The notes: generated from the sequence alone by a model not told the origin. DNA of 64,000 nucleotides from Pusillimonas sp. MFBS29 (GCF_020687695.1 NZ_JAJEWL010000008.1:124001-188000); one strand, 5' to 3'; shown: positions 17,202 to 26,964, numbered from the stretch's first letter. Numbers and translations are program-made.

Positions 17202-17889
17202 GTTGTGCGCCGTCTCATTGAACTTCGGAAAGGTTGCCGTCCTGGACGGCATAGATTTCGCTCTGCGCCCAGGCGAGCGTGTTGGCATTCTTGGCGCCAG
17301 CGGCACAGGCAAAAGTTCTCTGCTGAAAATGGCGGCCGGCCTGCTGGCCGCCAGCAGCGGCGCCTGCATCAATAGCTACCGACACCCGCTGCTTGTTTTC
17401 CAGGAGCCGCGCCTGCTGCCCTGGCGCCGCATTCACCAGAACATAGAAATTCCCTTGCTGGCGGCGGGCCTTTCCGCCCGTCAGGCGCAGGTCCGCGCCG
17501 AACATTGGCTGGCCCGGGTAGGGCTGGCCGCTTCCGCACAGGCCTGGCCGCATGAGCTGTCCGGCGGCATGGCCCAGCGCGCCTCGCTGGCCCGCGCCTT
17601 TGCGCTGGAACCCGATCTGTTGCTGCTGGATGAACCCTTCAGCGCGCTCGATCCGGCCCTGCGCGCCGACCTGGGCAAGCTCTGCGTGCAATGTGCCGCC
17701 GACACCGGCGCAGCCATGCTGTGCATCAGCCATCACCCCCACGAACTGGTCGAAATGGTCGAACGCTGCATACTGATTGCCGACCAGAAAATCCAGTCAT
17801 TTGAACTGGGCGACTCCGCAGCCAGTCGCCAGGAAGTCGCCCACTTGCTGCATCGTACTTTGCTAAACCAAGAGCCCTTATCTCCATGA
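17194..17889 (+). CDS. ABC transporter ATP-binding protein (SsuB/TauB-like)
   Basis: A 231-residue ATPase with every catalytic element: Walker A GASGTGKS (about 33-40), Q-loop VFQEPRLLPW, signature LSGGMAQRASLARA, Walker B LLLLDEPFSALD and the switch His in CISHHPHEL. It powers the adjacent permease and binding protein. It overlaps the permease gene by 8 bp and the next gene by 4 bp (ATGA), which points to one tightly coupled transcript. Confidence 0.9.
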   Translation: MLELCAVSLNFGKVAVLDGIDFALRPGERVGILGASGTGKSSLLKMAAGLLAASSGACINSYRHPLLVFQEPRLLPWRRIHQNIEIPLLAAGLSARQAQVRAEHWLARVGLAASAQAWPHELSGGMAQRASLARAFALEPDLLLLDEPFSALDPALRADLGKLCVQCAADTGAAMLCISHHPHELVEMVERCILIADQKIQSFELGDSAASRQEVAHLLHRTLLNQEPLSP

Positions 17890-18326
17890 GTTATCCAATC
17901 CTGTTAACCCTGCATCTGTTTGCCGCCCTGATCTTCATCGGCACGGTTTTTTTCGAAGTCATATTCCTGGAAGGGGTGCGCAAGCATGTGCCGCGCGAGG
18001 TCATGCGCACCATGGAAACCGCCATCGCCACAAGGGCACGCAGTCTGATGCCATGGGTGCTGCTGGTGCTGTACAGCGCCGGGATAGGCATGGCCTGGTA
18101 TCACCGTGGCGCCCTGGCACATCCGCTGGACAGCAGTTTCGGGTTGCTGCTGACCATCAAGATCGTTCTGGCCCTGAGTGTTTTCGGGCACTTCCTGACC
18201 GCCATGACCCTGGGAAAGAAAGGCAAGCTGCGCTCCGTACATTTCAAGTACATCCACATCAGCGTGTTCTGTCACATGGTAGGCATCGTTTTGCTGGCCA
18301 AGGCGATGTTCTACCTGCACTGGTGA
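17886..18326 (+). CDS. Four-helix CopD-like integral membrane protein
   Basis: A 146-residue protein with four predicted transmembrane helices (about 5-27, 50-72, 82-104 and 122-143). The opening LLTLHLFAALIFIGTVFFE and conserved histidines (His10, those in FGHFLTAM and FKYIHISVFCHMVG) resemble CopD/DUF2269-type membrane proteins, which may bind copper or heme. The similarity is judged by eye. It overlaps the ATPase gene by 4 bp and precedes the TonB receptor by 37 bp, so it probably belongs to the same uptake system, perhaps as a redox or metal-handling subunit. Confidence 0.65.
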   Translation: MSYPILLTLHLFAALIFIGTVFFEVIFLEGVRKHVPREVMRTMETAIATRARSLMPWVLLVLYSAGIGMAWYHRGALAHPLDSSFGLLLTIKIVLALSVFGHFLTAMTLGKKGKLRSVHFKYIHISVFCHMVGIVLLAKAMFYLHW

Positions 18327-18363
18327 TACCCACCGATCTTTTTTTCACAGGCACAACACTTCC

Positions 18364-20457
18364 ATGACCACCAGCCCTTTCCCCCTAATGGTGCTAAGCA
18401 CCGCACTGGGTGCTGTATGGCTGTCCGGCGCACAAGCCCAGGACGCCACCACCTTGTCTCCCATCGTCGTCACCAGCGAAGCTGCGGCCACGCCACTGCA
18501 ACCCGGACCCGCGGCCGAGCGCGCCAAGCTGCAGCGCGTCCCCGGCGGCACCAATCTGATCATCCCGCAAGACGAAGTCAAGCTCGTCACCCTGCGCGAT
18601 GCGCTCGATTATCAGCCCGGCATTGTGGTGCAAGACTTTTTCGGCGGCATCGACCAGCCACGCCTGAATATCCGTGGCTCCGGCATACAAAGCAATCCGC
18701 TCAACCGGGGCGTGCTGCTCATGCAGGACGGCCTGCCCTTGAATCAGGCCGACGGCTCGTTCGTAATTGGCTTGCTGGAACCGCGCAATGCGCGCCAGAT
18801 CAGCGTGCGCCGTGGCGCCAATGCCTTATCGGCAGGCGCCACCACCCTGGGTGGCGAACTGGACTTTCAATCGTTCACAGGAACCGGCAATGACGTCATC
18901 AGCGTGGAAGGCGGCAGCTTCGGGCGCCTGGGCCTGCATGCCGCCAAAGGCCTGGAGGGTGAAAAGCTCGACGGGCGCGTTGCCCTGAGCTATGACAAGG
19001 CCGAAGGATACCGGCATCACTCCGACTCCGAGCGTACGGCATTCCATGGCAACTTCGGCATACGCGGCGAGAACTTCGAGAACCGCACTTATATATCGTA
19101 TACCGACCTTGAATTTGACATTCCCACCGTCGTGCCCAAGACCCGGGTCTGGGATGACCCACGCGGCGTCATGGGAGATCAGCCTGGCGACCAACCCAAT
19201 ATCTACCTGCGTGATCCACACCGCAAAACCGAACAGTTGCGTCTGGCCAACCGAACCTACTGGGGCAACGAGGATCTGAACCAGACTTTCGGCGTGTACT
19301 GGCAGAATCTTGACGACACCTTTACCGACCCCACGGTTTCAACACCCACCAAAGGGGATACCTACGGCGCCCAATGGGCACTGAACGGCAAATGGAATAC
19401 GCTGGACTATCGCCTGGCACTGGATTGGGCCCGCAGCGATCTGGACCGCGATCAATATATAGTCAACCCGGCCAATGGCAGCAACCTGAAGCGCTTCGGA
19501 GACTATTCCCTGCAGGCCGAAAACCGCAGCGCCATGCTGGGACTGCAATGGCACGTTACCCCGCAATGGAGTCTGGTCGGCGACATCAAATACACGCAGG
19601 CCGTGCGTGACACCCACGACAACAATACAGGTGTGAATACGGATCAGGACTGGTCTTATGCCAGCCCCAGAATCGGTGTGATCTGGCAACCGGACGACAG
19701 GCTGCGCATGTTCGCAAACATCAGCCGCAGCAACGAAGCCCCGAGCTACTGGGAGATCATCACAGGCAGCGTCCAGAACCCCATGATGGGCCTGGCAAGC
19801 ACCGGCGTCACCGAACTCGATGTACAGCGCGCCACGACTTATGAGCTGGGCGCCGAAGGCAGCCTGTTCGACGGGCGCTATGCCGCCAACTGGTCGCTGG
19901 TTCTATACCGCAGCAACGTCGAAAACGAACTCATGAGCCTGACCAATGCCTCGGGCTTCGGCTCGGCGGGTACTTTCAACTACACCGACCGCACCCGGCA
20001 CCAGGGTATCGAGGCCGGCCTGACGGGCACGCTGCCCGGTCCCGCCATGGGGGCTTTTGATTACCGTATCGCCTACACCTTCAGCGACTTTCGCTTTCGC
20101 GGCGGCGAATACGACGGCAACCGGATCGCAGGCGTACCCCGCCACATGGTCAGCGCCGAGCTGATGTACCGCAAAGGCGGCCTGCGCTTTGGCCCCAACC
20201 TGCGCTGGATGCCCACCGACACGCCCGTCAACCACGCCAACGTGCCCGGCACCGAACAGAACTCGTACGCACTGCTGGGCTTCAAGGTCGCCTACCAGCA
20301 CGACAAGCACTGGAATGCCTGGCTGGCCGCCGACAACCTGACCGATCGCCGCTACATCAGCAGCTACGCCATACGCAATGTATCGGTGGCGACGGCGCCA
20401 GGCTACCTGCCCGGCAATGGCCGCAGCATCAGTGCGGGGCTGAGCTACAAGTTCTAG
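18364..20457 (+). CDS. TonB-dependent outer-membrane receptor
   Basis: A 697-residue receptor. After a signal peptide (about 1-25, ending AQAQ) comes a TonB-box-like stretch (LSPIVVTSE), a plug domain (about 60-170: TLRDALDYQPGIVVQDFFG, LNIRGSGIQSNP, GVLLMQDGLPLNQADG, ISVRRGANALSAGATTLGGELDF), then a beta-barrel ending in the usual aromatic residue (LSYKF). It should move a scarce ligand across the outer membrane using TonB-ExbBD energy. Last in the ABC/CopD-like run, it is the likely outer-membrane partner of that importer. The substrate is not identifiable; iron chelates, heme or copper are possible. Confidence 0.92.
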   Translation: MTTSPFPLMVLSTALGAVWLSGAQAQDATTLSPIVVTSEAAATPLQPGPAAERAKLQRVPGGTNLIIPQDEVKLVTLRDALDYQPGIVVQDFFGGIDQPRLNIRGSGIQSNPLNRGVLLMQDGLPLNQADGSFVIGLLEPRNARQISVRRGANALSAGATTLGGELDFQSFTGTGNDVISVEGGSFGRLGLHAAKGLEGEKLDGRVALSYDKAEGYRHHSDSERTAFHGNFGIRGENFENRTYISYTDLEFDIPTVVPKTRVWDDPRGVMGDQPGDQPNIYLRDPHRKTEQLRLANRTYWGNEDLNQTFGVYWQNLDDTFTDPTVSTPTKGDTYGAQWALNGKWNTLDYRLALDWARSDLDRDQYIVNPANGSNLKRFGDYSLQAENRSAMLGLQWHVTPQWSLVGDIKYTQAVRDTHDNNTGVNTDQDWSYASPRIGVIWQPDDRLRMFANISRSNEAPSYWEIITGSVQNPMMGLASTGVTELDVQRATTYELGAEGSLFDGRYAANWSLVLYRSNVENELMSLTNASGFGSAGTFNYTDRTRHQGIEAGLTGTLPGPAMGAFDYRIAYTFSDFRFRGGEYDGNRIAGVPRHMVSAELMYRKGGLRFGPNLRWMPTDTPVNHANVPGTEQNSYALLGFKVAYQHDKHWNAWLAADNLTDRRYISSYAIRNVSVATAPGYLPGNGRSISAGLSYKF

Positions 20458-20557
20458 GCGGTCATGGCGGCGGGCCTGTCTCGGGCCGCCGCACGCTGGT
20501 CATGGCGGCGCGCATTTTGGCGCATAATGTTCCTGAAATAAAAACCCAGGAACCGCC

Positions 20558-21307
20558 ATGACCCAACTTGCGCCCGTCGTACTCATCACCGGAGCCAGCC
20601 GCGGCATCGGTGCAGCCACCGCCATTGCCGCTGCCCGCGATGGCTACAACGTCGCCATCAATTACCTGAACGATGCCGCCGCGGCACAAGCAGTCGTCGA
20701 CGCAGTCAGACAACATGGACGCAAGGCTGTGGCGATTCAGGGCGACGTCGGCCTGCCCGCCGATATTCCACGCCTGTTCCAGCAAACCGAGCAGCACCTG
20801 GGGCCTCTGACCGCACTGGTCAACAATACCGGCATCACCGGCCCCATAGGGCCGTTTTCCCAAACAACGGACACCACCATAGAACGCGTCTTCCAGGTCA
20901 ATGTGTTCGGTGTCATGCAATGCGCACGCCAGGCCCTGGCGTGCTTTGCCCGCAATGGCTCGAATGGAGTCATTGTGAATGTGTCGTCGGTAGCTGCCCG
21001 CACAGGCAGTCCCAACGAATATATTCATTATGCAGCCAGCAAGGCGGCAGTCGATACGTTCACACTGGGACTCGCCCGCGAAGTCGCCACGACCGGCGTG
21101 CGCGTGTGCGGTGTCTCGCCAGGATCCACCCTGACGCAAATCCATGCAACGGCAGGTGAGCCGGGCCGCCCCGAGCGCGTTGCCCCCAAGATACCCATGG
21201 GCCGACTGGCCCGGCCGGAAGAAATCGCCGAAGCCGTGGTATGGCTGCTGTCGCCTGCGGCTTCTTATATGACGGGCACCGTCGTACAATGCGCCGGCGG
21301 GCTGTAA
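20558..21307 (+). CDS. Short-chain dehydrogenase/reductase (SDR)
   Basis: A 249-residue classical SDR. The cofactor motif TGASRGIG (11-18), NNTG (89-92, where NNAG is usual), catalytic Ser143/Ser144 in VNVSSVAA and Tyr158-x3-Lys162 (HYAASKAA) are present. The C-terminal GRLARPEEIAEAVVWLLSPAASYMTGTVVQCAGGL is typical of FabG-like enzymes, which reduce ketones or oxidise alcohols with NAD(P)(H). The substrate is unknown. AGGAACC precedes the ATG. It is followed 52 bp later by the Rieske protein. Confidence 0.88.
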   Translation: MTQLAPVVLITGASRGIGAATAIAAARDGYNVAINYLNDAAAAQAVVDAVRQHGRKAVAIQGDVGLPADIPRLFQQTEQHLGPLTALVNNTGITGPIGPFSQTTDTTIERVFQVNVFGVMQCARQALACFARNGSNGVIVNVSSVAARTGSPNEYIHYAASKAAVDTFTLGLAREVATTGVRVCGVSPGSTLTQIHATAGEPGRPERVAPKIPMGRLARPEEIAEAVVWLLSPAASYMTGTVVQCAGGL

Positions 21308-21359
21308 ACACCACCGGCATTACAATGGCGTCCCGCATTCACACTCCGGCTCGCTTCCC

Positions 21360-21719
21360 ATGACCTCCAACGCCATCATCGTCTGCCCTTCTTCTGATCT
21401 TGTGGACGGCGGTCTGGCCTGCAAGCTGCCCGTGCAGCACAAAAGCGGGACCACGACAGCGTTTTTCGTCCGCTATCAGGGACAGGTGCGTGGATACCTG
21501 AACCGCTGTCCGCATATGGGATCGGAGCTGGACTGGGAAAATCAGGTTTTTACCCGGGCCGGCGATCAGCTGATGTGCGCGCGTCATGGCGCAACTTTCG
21601 AACCCGCCACCGGAGAGTGCACGGGCGGGCCGTGTCAGCCCAGCAGGTTGACCGCCCTGACTGTTACAGAGGCAGAGCACGACGGAATACCGGTCGTGCT
21701 CTGGTGGCCGCAAGACTAG
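21360..21719 (+). CDS. Rieske [2Fe-2S] protein
   Basis: A 119-residue single-domain Rieske protein. The cluster ligands are Cys50-x-His52 (NRCPHMGSELDW) and Cys73-x2-His76 (LMCARHGATFEPATGECTGGPC). There is no signal peptide or membrane anchor, so it is a soluble cytoplasmic ferredoxin-like electron carrier rather than a bc1 subunit. No partner oxygenase is nearby. Its stop overlaps the stop of the convergent Bug receptor gene by 4 bp. Confidence 0.9.
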   Translation: MTSNAIIVCPSSDLVDGGLACKLPVQHKSGTTTAFFVRYQGQVRGYLNRCPHMGSELDWENQVFTRAGDQLMCARHGATFEPATGECTGGPCQPSRLTALTVTEAEHDGIPVVLWWPQD

Positions 21720-22720
21720 AACAGCTTGGCGCCGGAAACCTCGACGATTTCCTTGTACTTGGCCAGGTCATTCTTGACCAATGCCGCCAGGTCTTCGGGC
21801 GTGCCCGGTTTGGTGTCGGAGCCCATGGTCAGCAAGTTCTTGCGTACATCGGGGTCGTTCAGGGCCTTGGCATAGGCAGCATTCAGGACATCGATTTTTG
21901 CCTTGGGAGTACCGCCCGTGGCAAACACGCCAAACCAGGTGCCGATATCAAAATCCTTGATGCCTGCTTCCTGCATGGTGGGCAAATCAGGATAAATGGA
22001 TGAGCGTTCGGCAGTGGTAACCGCAAGTGCTTTTACCTTGCCGTCCTTGATCAGCGACGAAGCCGATGCCAGGTTGTCGAACATGAAATTGGTTTGCCCG
22101 GCCAGCAATGCCATTTTGGCAGGTGCCGCACCGGCATAGGGTACGTGCACAGTGTTGATGTCGGCACGCACGTTGAGCAATTCGCCTGCCAGATGGCCGG
22201 CGCTGCCATTGCCGCCGGAACCGAAATTCAGCAAGCCAGGGTTCTTTTGCGCGTAATGGGCCAGGTCCTGCACGGTATTGATCTTGTTGTTAGCGGCAAA
22301 CTCGCTGTTCAGGATCAGGACATTGGGCACCGATGCCACCAGAACAACAGGCTCGAAGCTGGTAACCGGGTCAAAAGGCAGTTCGCTGTAGAGCCAGGGA
22401 TTGATAGCGTTGATGGCAACGGCCCCCATGACCAGGGTGTAGCCGTCGGGTTTGGCCTTGGCTGCCTGGCCCGCACCTATATTGCCACCCGCGCCGGGTT
22501 TGTTCTCGACAACCACCGTACCCAGATCATCTTTAACTTTTTCCGCCAACAGGCGGGCCATGCCGTCAAGCGGGCCACCTGCTGCGTAAGGCACGATAAA
22601 TTGTATGGGTTTGGAAGGATAGCTTTCCTGTGCCGCTGCAGGAGAGGCACCGACCGACAGAGCCAGGCAGGAGACTACGACGCCCAGGGCAGACGTAACG
22701 GATTTGAAACCAGACAACAT
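21716..22720 (-). CDS. Bug/TctC-family periplasmic binding protein
   Basis: A 334-residue exported receptor of the tripartite tricarboxylate transporter type. The signal peptide covers about residues 1-30 (ASPAAAQE). Bug hallmarks are YPSKPIQFIVPYAAGGPLDGMAR, VVENKPGAGGNIGAG and DLAHYAQKNPG. Alcaligenaceae encode many such orphan receptors for carboxylates and aromatic acids. No TctA/TctB membrane genes lie nearby, so it is an orphan; the ligand is unknown. Confidence 0.92.
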   Translation of the reverse strand: MLSGFKSVTSALGVVVSCLALSVGASPAAAQESYPSKPIQFIVPYAAGGPLDGMARLLAEKVKDDLGTVVVENKPGAGGNIGAGQAAKAKPDGYTLVMGAVAINAINPWLYSELPFDPVTSFEPVVLVASVPNVLILNSEFAANNKINTVQDLAHYAQKNPGLLNFGSGGNGSAGHLAGELLNVRADINTVHVPYAGAAPAKMALLAGQTNFMFDNLASASSLIKDGKVKALAVTTAERSSIYPDLPTMQEAGIKDFDIGTWFGVFATGGTPKAKIDVLNAAYAKALNDPDVRKNLLTMGSDTKPGTPEDLAALVKNDLAKYKEIVEVSGAKLF

Positions 22721-22775
22721 ACAAATACCTAATAATGAGTTACAGAAAAATAGAACCCTACACCAATTTTCGCCT

Positions 22776-23516
22776 TTAGTGCAGAATTTGGCTCAGAAAC
22801 AGCTTGGTCCGCTCATTCTGGGGGTTGTCGAAGAATGCGTCGGGTGTGTTTTCTTCTATGATCTGACCCTGATCCATAAAGATCACCCGGTCGGCCACTT
22901 TGCGTGCGAATCCCATTTCGTGCGTCACGCACAGCATGGTCATGCCGCTTTCCTCAGCCAGACTCACCATCACTTCCAGCACTTCCTTGACCATTTCGGG
23001 ATCAAGTGCGGAGGTGGGTTCGTCGAACAGCATGATCTTGGGGCTCATGCAAAGGGAGCGCGCAATGGCCACCCGCTGCTGCTGCCCGCCAGACAGCTGG
23101 CCTGGAAACTTCGAGGCCTGCTCGGGTATACGCACACGCTCCAGATACTTCATGGCCGTAGCCTCGGCCTCGGCTTTGGATTTTTTCAGAACCCAGACCG
23201 GGCCCAAGGTCAGGTTCTCGAGCACCGTAAGATGGGGAAAAAGATTGAAGTGCTGAAACACCATGCCGACGTCGCGTCGTATGGTTTCGATTTGCTTTAA
23301 ATCATTGGTCAGCTCGGTACCATCGACCACAATGCTGCCTTGCTGGTGCTCTTCCAGCCGGTTGATGCAGCGGATCATGGTCGATTTGCCCGAACCCGAG
23401 GGGCCGCAAATAACGATACGTTCGCTGGGCGCAACATTCAGATTGATATTGCGCAGCACATGAAACTGACCGTACCACTTGTTGACATCCGCCATGCGAA
23501 TAATGGCCTCTGGCAT
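22776..23516 (-). CDS. aapP: General L-amino-acid ABC transporter, ATP-binding protein
   Basis: A 246-residue polar-amino-acid-type ATPase: Walker [10 protein letters not shown], signature [15 protein letters not shown], Walker [15 protein letters not shown] and switch His in CVTHEMGFA. The [18 protein letters not shown] stretch is typical of GlnQ/AapP. GGGAG lies before the ATG at 23516. It is the last gene of the aapJQMP operon and energises uptake through AapQ and AapM. Confidence 0.94.
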   Translation of the reverse strand: MPEAIIRMADVNKWYGQFHVLRNINLNVAPSERIVICGPSGSGKSTMIRCINRLEEHQQGSIVVDGTELTNDLKQIETIRRDVGMVFQHFNLFPHLTVLENLTLGPVWVLKKSKAEAEATAMKYLERVRIPEQASKFPGQLSGGQQQRVAIARSLCMSPKIMLFDEPTSALDPEMVKEVLEVMVSLAEESGMTMLCVTHEMGFARKVADRVIFMDQGQIIEENTPDAFFDNPQNERTKLFLSQILH

Positions 23517-23567
23517 GTCTGTACTCCCTTGTTATCTCTGCCCGCCCTATGGCGGGCAACATGCTGA

Positions 23568-24665
23568 TTAGCGCTGATAGCCCGTTTGCAAATGCTTCTC
23601 CAGCGATTGGCTGTAACGGGAAATCGAAAAGCAGAAAATAAAATAAATGACCGCGATGAACAGATAGGCCTCTGTGCTGAAGCCTCGCCATGCGGCATCG
23701 GCTACCGCTGTCTTGGCCGCCAAAGTCAGATCAAAGATGCCAATAATGACCACCAGCGAGGTATCTTTAAACAAAGAGATAAAAATACCGACCAGCGGCG
23801 GAATCACGACCTTCAGTGCCTGTGGCAGGATGATCTTGCGCATCTGCTGCCAATAACTCAGGCCTATGGACTCAGCCCCCTCGTACTGGCCTTTGGGTAT
23901 GGCCTGCAGGCCGCCCCGCACAGTTTCGGCAATATAGGCAGCCGCAAAAAGAATGATGGCAATTTGCGCCCGCAGGAGCTTATCGATGCTGAAGCCCTCG
24001 GGGAGGAACAATGGCAGCATGACCGACGACATGAACAGCAGGCTGATCAGCGGCACACCGCGTATCAGCTCGATGTAGACCACACACATTGCTTTCACTG
24101 CGGGCATGTGCGAACGCCGGCCCAGCGCCAGCAGCAAACCGAAAGGAAAGGCCACCGCAATGCCGAAAGTAGCCAGAATCAGCGTTAGCGGCAGACCACC
24201 CCAACGCGAATTCTCGACAGGCGTGAGGCCAAACACGCCGCCCCACATCAGTATGCCGACAACGACCAGGGCCACCGCCCAGATCAGGCCCAGAAACGGC
24301 TTCCAGAACCACCTTATGCAACTGCACACAATGACACTGACAAGAATGATGCTGGCCAGCAGCGGACGCCACTGCTCATCATAAGGATAGACACCAAACA
24401 GGATCAAACGATGCTTCTCGGCGATGAAAGCCCAGCATGCGCCACCCGAAGCACGGCATTCCTGCGCGTTCTGGGCATCGAAGTTGGCGTCGATAAACAA
24501 CCAGTCGACCAATGCCGGAATCGAAAAGACCAGCAGCCAGACAACCAGAACGGTCAGCAGCGTATTCAGCGGAGATGAAAACAGACTGGCACGCAGCCAA
24601 CCCAGGACGCCTTGCTGCGTACGCGGCGGTGGCAAGGCTTGCACCGAAGTAGTATTCGTGCTCAT
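23568..24665 (-). CDS. aapM: General L-amino-acid ABC transporter, permease AapM
   Basis: A 365-residue inner-membrane permease. The C-terminal half has the His/Glu/Gln-type permease domain with the EAA loop (GAESIGLSYWQQMRKIILPQALKVVIPPLVGIFISLFKDTSLV). The long N-terminal extension with extra helices (to about residue 140) is characteristic of AapM/BztC proteins. Its ATG directly follows the aapQ stop, so the two permeases are translationally linked. Confidence 0.93.
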   Translation of the reverse strand: MSTNTTSVQALPPPRTQQGVLGWLRASLFSSPLNTLLTVLVVWLLVFSIPALVDWLFIDANFDAQNAQECRASGGACWAFIAEKHRLILFGVYPYDEQWRPLLASIILVSVIVCSCIRWFWKPFLGLIWAVALVVVGILMWGGVFGLTPVENSRWGGLPLTLILATFGIAVAFPFGLLLALGRRSHMPAVKAMCVVYIELIRGVPLISLLFMSSVMLPLFLPEGFSIDKLLRAQIAIILFAAAYIAETVRGGLQAIPKGQYEGAESIGLSYWQQMRKIILPQALKVVIPPLVGIFISLFKDTSLVVIIGIFDLTLAAKTAVADAAWRGFSTEAYLFIAVIYFIFCFSISRYSQSLEKHLQTGYQR

Positions 24666-25850
24666 TTAGCGCTCCACCAGCGCAATGCGCTTGTTATACC
24701 AGTTCATGAAGATCGAGATCGACAGACTGACCGTAAGGTAGGCGGCCATAATGATCAGGATACCTTCGATGGCCTGCCCGGTCTGATTCAGTGTCGTGTT
24801 AACCACCGATACGATGTCGGGATAGCCAATGGCTACCGCCAGCGAGCTGTTTTTGGTCAGGTTCAGGTACTGGCTGGTCATTGGGGGAATAATGACCCGC
24901 AGCGCCTGCGGCAGAATAACCAGTCGCAACATGCGGCCACGTGGCAATCCTATGGCTTCGGCTGCTTCCCATTGTCCCCGGTTGACTGACTGTATGCCCG
25001 AGCGCACGACTTCGGCGACAAAGGCCGAGGTATAGATCACCAATCCGGCCAACAGTGCGGCAAACTCGGGCGACAAATTGATGCCGCCAACAAAGTTAAA
25101 ACCCTTCAGGGCAGGCATATCAAGCGAAAGCGATGCTCCGCTGATCAGCCAGGCAACCACAGGAAAGACTATCAGCAGCCCCAGAGCAACCCGGACCAAC
25201 GGAAAAATAACGCCGGTCGCTTCCTGGCGTTTCCTGGCCCAATGGCCCAGAAAGATAATGACCAATATGGCCAATCCCAGGCCGGCCAGTATCCAGTCCA
25301 GCGCATCGCCCTGCAGCGCAGGCAGCTTCAGGCCACGATTGGAAAGAAAGACTCCCGCCACCGGATTCAGTGCATTGCGAGGGCCGGGCATCACTTCGGT
25401 GATGATGGCATACCAGAAGAACAGTTGCAGCAATAACGGTATATTGCGCATGACTTCTATATAGGCACTGGTGACCCGGGAAAGCAGCCAGTTTTTGGAG
25501 AGCCGGGCTATGCCGAGCAGGGTGCCGAACACGGTCGCCGCAACAATACCGATCACAGAGACCCGCAGCGTATTCAGTATGCCTACCCAGATGGCACGGC
25601 CATAGGTGTCGGCAGGGGTATACGGAATGACCGATTCGCCGATGGCGAAACCTGCCTCACGGTGCAGAAAGTCAAAACCGGTCGAAATATTGCGCACGGC
25701 AAGGTTATGCAAGGTGTTGCTGACCAGGTACCACACGCCCAGGCCAACAACTCCCAGCACCAACACCTGATAAATCAGGGAGCGGAAGCCCGGATCGTTC
25801 CAGGACAAGCGTCGCTTGGGTGCTTGAGGTACAGAAGTTTTATTCGTCAT
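24666..25850 (-). CDS. aapQ: General L-amino-acid ABC transporter, permease AapQ
   Basis: A 394-residue permease with the AapQ/BztB layout: an N-terminal helix, the ATVFGTLLGIARLSKNWL and YIEVMRNIPLLLQLFFWY segments, a long middle insertion, then the EAA loop (AAEAIGLPRGRMLRLVILPQALRVIIPPMTSQYLNLTKNSSLAVAIGYPD). It forms the membrane channel with AapM. It lies between aapJ (97 bp upstream) and aapM (adjacent). Confidence 0.94.
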   Translation of the reverse strand: MTNKTSVPQAPKRRLSWNDPGFRSLIYQVLVLGVVGLGVWYLVSNTLHNLAVRNISTGFDFLHREAGFAIGESVIPYTPADTYGRAIWVGILNTLRVSVIGIVAATVFGTLLGIARLSKNWLLSRVTSAYIEVMRNIPLLLQLFFWYAIITEVMPGPRNALNPVAGVFLSNRGLKLPALQGDALDWILAGLGLAILVIIFLGHWARKRQEATGVIFPLVRVALGLLIVFPVVAWLISGASLSLDMPALKGFNFVGGINLSPEFAALLAGLVIYTSAFVAEVVRSGIQSVNRGQWEAAEAIGLPRGRMLRLVILPQALRVIIPPMTSQYLNLTKNSSLAVAIGYPDIVSVVNTTLNQTGQAIEGILIIMAAYLTVSLSISIFMNWYNKRIALVER

Positions 25851-25947
25851 AGAGATGCAACCATTGGGGAACCTGACGCAGCACTCCCCTTACTGAACGG
25901 CCAGGCCGGGTGTAATACCCGGCCTTGTTGAACGTATCCGCTCAGTC

Positions 25948-26964
25948 TTAGCGGATAGGCCAGCCGTACATCAGGCCGCCGTCACGCCACTGGGCGTTGA
26001 TGCCGCGCTCGAGCTTCATGGCGGAACCCCCACCAAGGTTGCGATCGAAAGACTCGCCGTAATTGCCCACTTGCTTGACGATGTTGTAGGCCCATTTGTT
26101 ATCGAGCCCCAGGCCCTTGCCCATTTCACCGGTTACACCCAGTATGCGCTGGATGTTGGGGTTGGAGCTCTTGAGCATTTCGTCGACATTCTTGGAGGTA
26201 ATGCCGTATTCTTCTGCTTCGAGCATGGTGTTCAGAGCCCAACGCACCACCATGAACCACTGATCATCACCCTGACGCACCATGGGACCCAGCGGCTCTT
26301 TGGAGAAGTCTTCGGGCAGAATGACGTGATCGTCTGGTTTTTCGAGCGTGGTGCGAATGGTTGCCAGGCCTGATTTATCGGTGGTGAACGCATCGCAACG
26401 GCCGGCCACATAAGAGCGCATGGCTTCGTCGGGGCTGTTGATGACCACCGGTTTGAAGTCAAGGTTGTTGGCGCGGAACCAGTCGGCCAGGTTCAGCTCG
26501 GTAGTTGTGCCCGGCTGTACGCAGACTGCGGCGCCGCTGAGTTCCTTGGCACTTTTTACACCCAGTTCCTTGCTGACCATGATGCCCTGGCTGTCGTAGT
26601 AGTTGACGCCTGCGCTCATGAGGCCCAGGGTGGTGTCACGCGTCATGGTGGCGGTGGTGTTGCGGGTCAGGACATCGATTTCACCCGACTGCAGTGCGGT
26701 GAAGCGCTGCTGAGTTGTAACGGGTGTTGTCTTGAATTTGGTGGCATCGCCAAACATCATGGTGGCAATTGCCTTGCACAGATCGACGTCGATACCGGAC
26801 CATACGCCCTTGCTGTCTGCAATGGAAAACCCGGGCAGCGCAGTATGCGTGCCGCACTGAACAAAACCCTTGGCTTTGACAGCGTCGTAGGTTTCACCGG
26901 CCTGAGCCGTTGCGGCAACAAAAAACAAGGAGGCGCCAATGGCAGCTGCTTTAATTAGTTTCAT
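25948..26964 (-). CDS. aapJ: General L-amino-acid ABC transporter, substrate-binding protein
   Basis: A 338-residue periplasmic receptor with a signal peptide (about 1-22, ending AQAG). The AapJ pattern is clear: VQCGTHTALPGFSIADSKGVWSGIDVDLCKAIA, LQSGEIDVLTRNTTATMTRDT, AAVCVQPGTTTELNLADWF and the C-terminal RGINAQWRDGGLMYGWPIR. It binds a broad range of L-amino acids. First gene of aapJQMP; the 170-bp region upstream, shared with the divergent ftsE, should hold its promoter. Confidence 0.95.
   Translation of the reverse strand: MKLIKAAAIGASLFFVAATAQAGETYDAVKAKGFVQCGTHTALPGFSIADSKGVWSGIDVDLCKAIATMMFGDATKFKTTPVTTQQRFTALQSGEIDVLTRNTTATMTRDTTLGLMSAGVNYYDSQGIMVSKELGVKSAKELSGAAVCVQPGTTTELNLADWFRANNLDFKPVVINSPDEAMRSYVAGRCDAFTTDKSGLATIRTTLEKPDDHVILPEDFSKEPLGPMVRQGDDQWFMVVRWALNTMLEAEEYGITSKNVDEMLKSSNPNIQRILGVTGEMGKGLGLDNKWAYNIVKQVGNYGESFDRNLGGGSAMKLERGINAQWRDGGLMYGWPIR

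Noticed and set aside
16506-17372. 288-codon antisense frame opposite the ABC permease
   Set aside because: Gln/His-rich antisense translation, no signature, fully covered by permease and ATPase genes.
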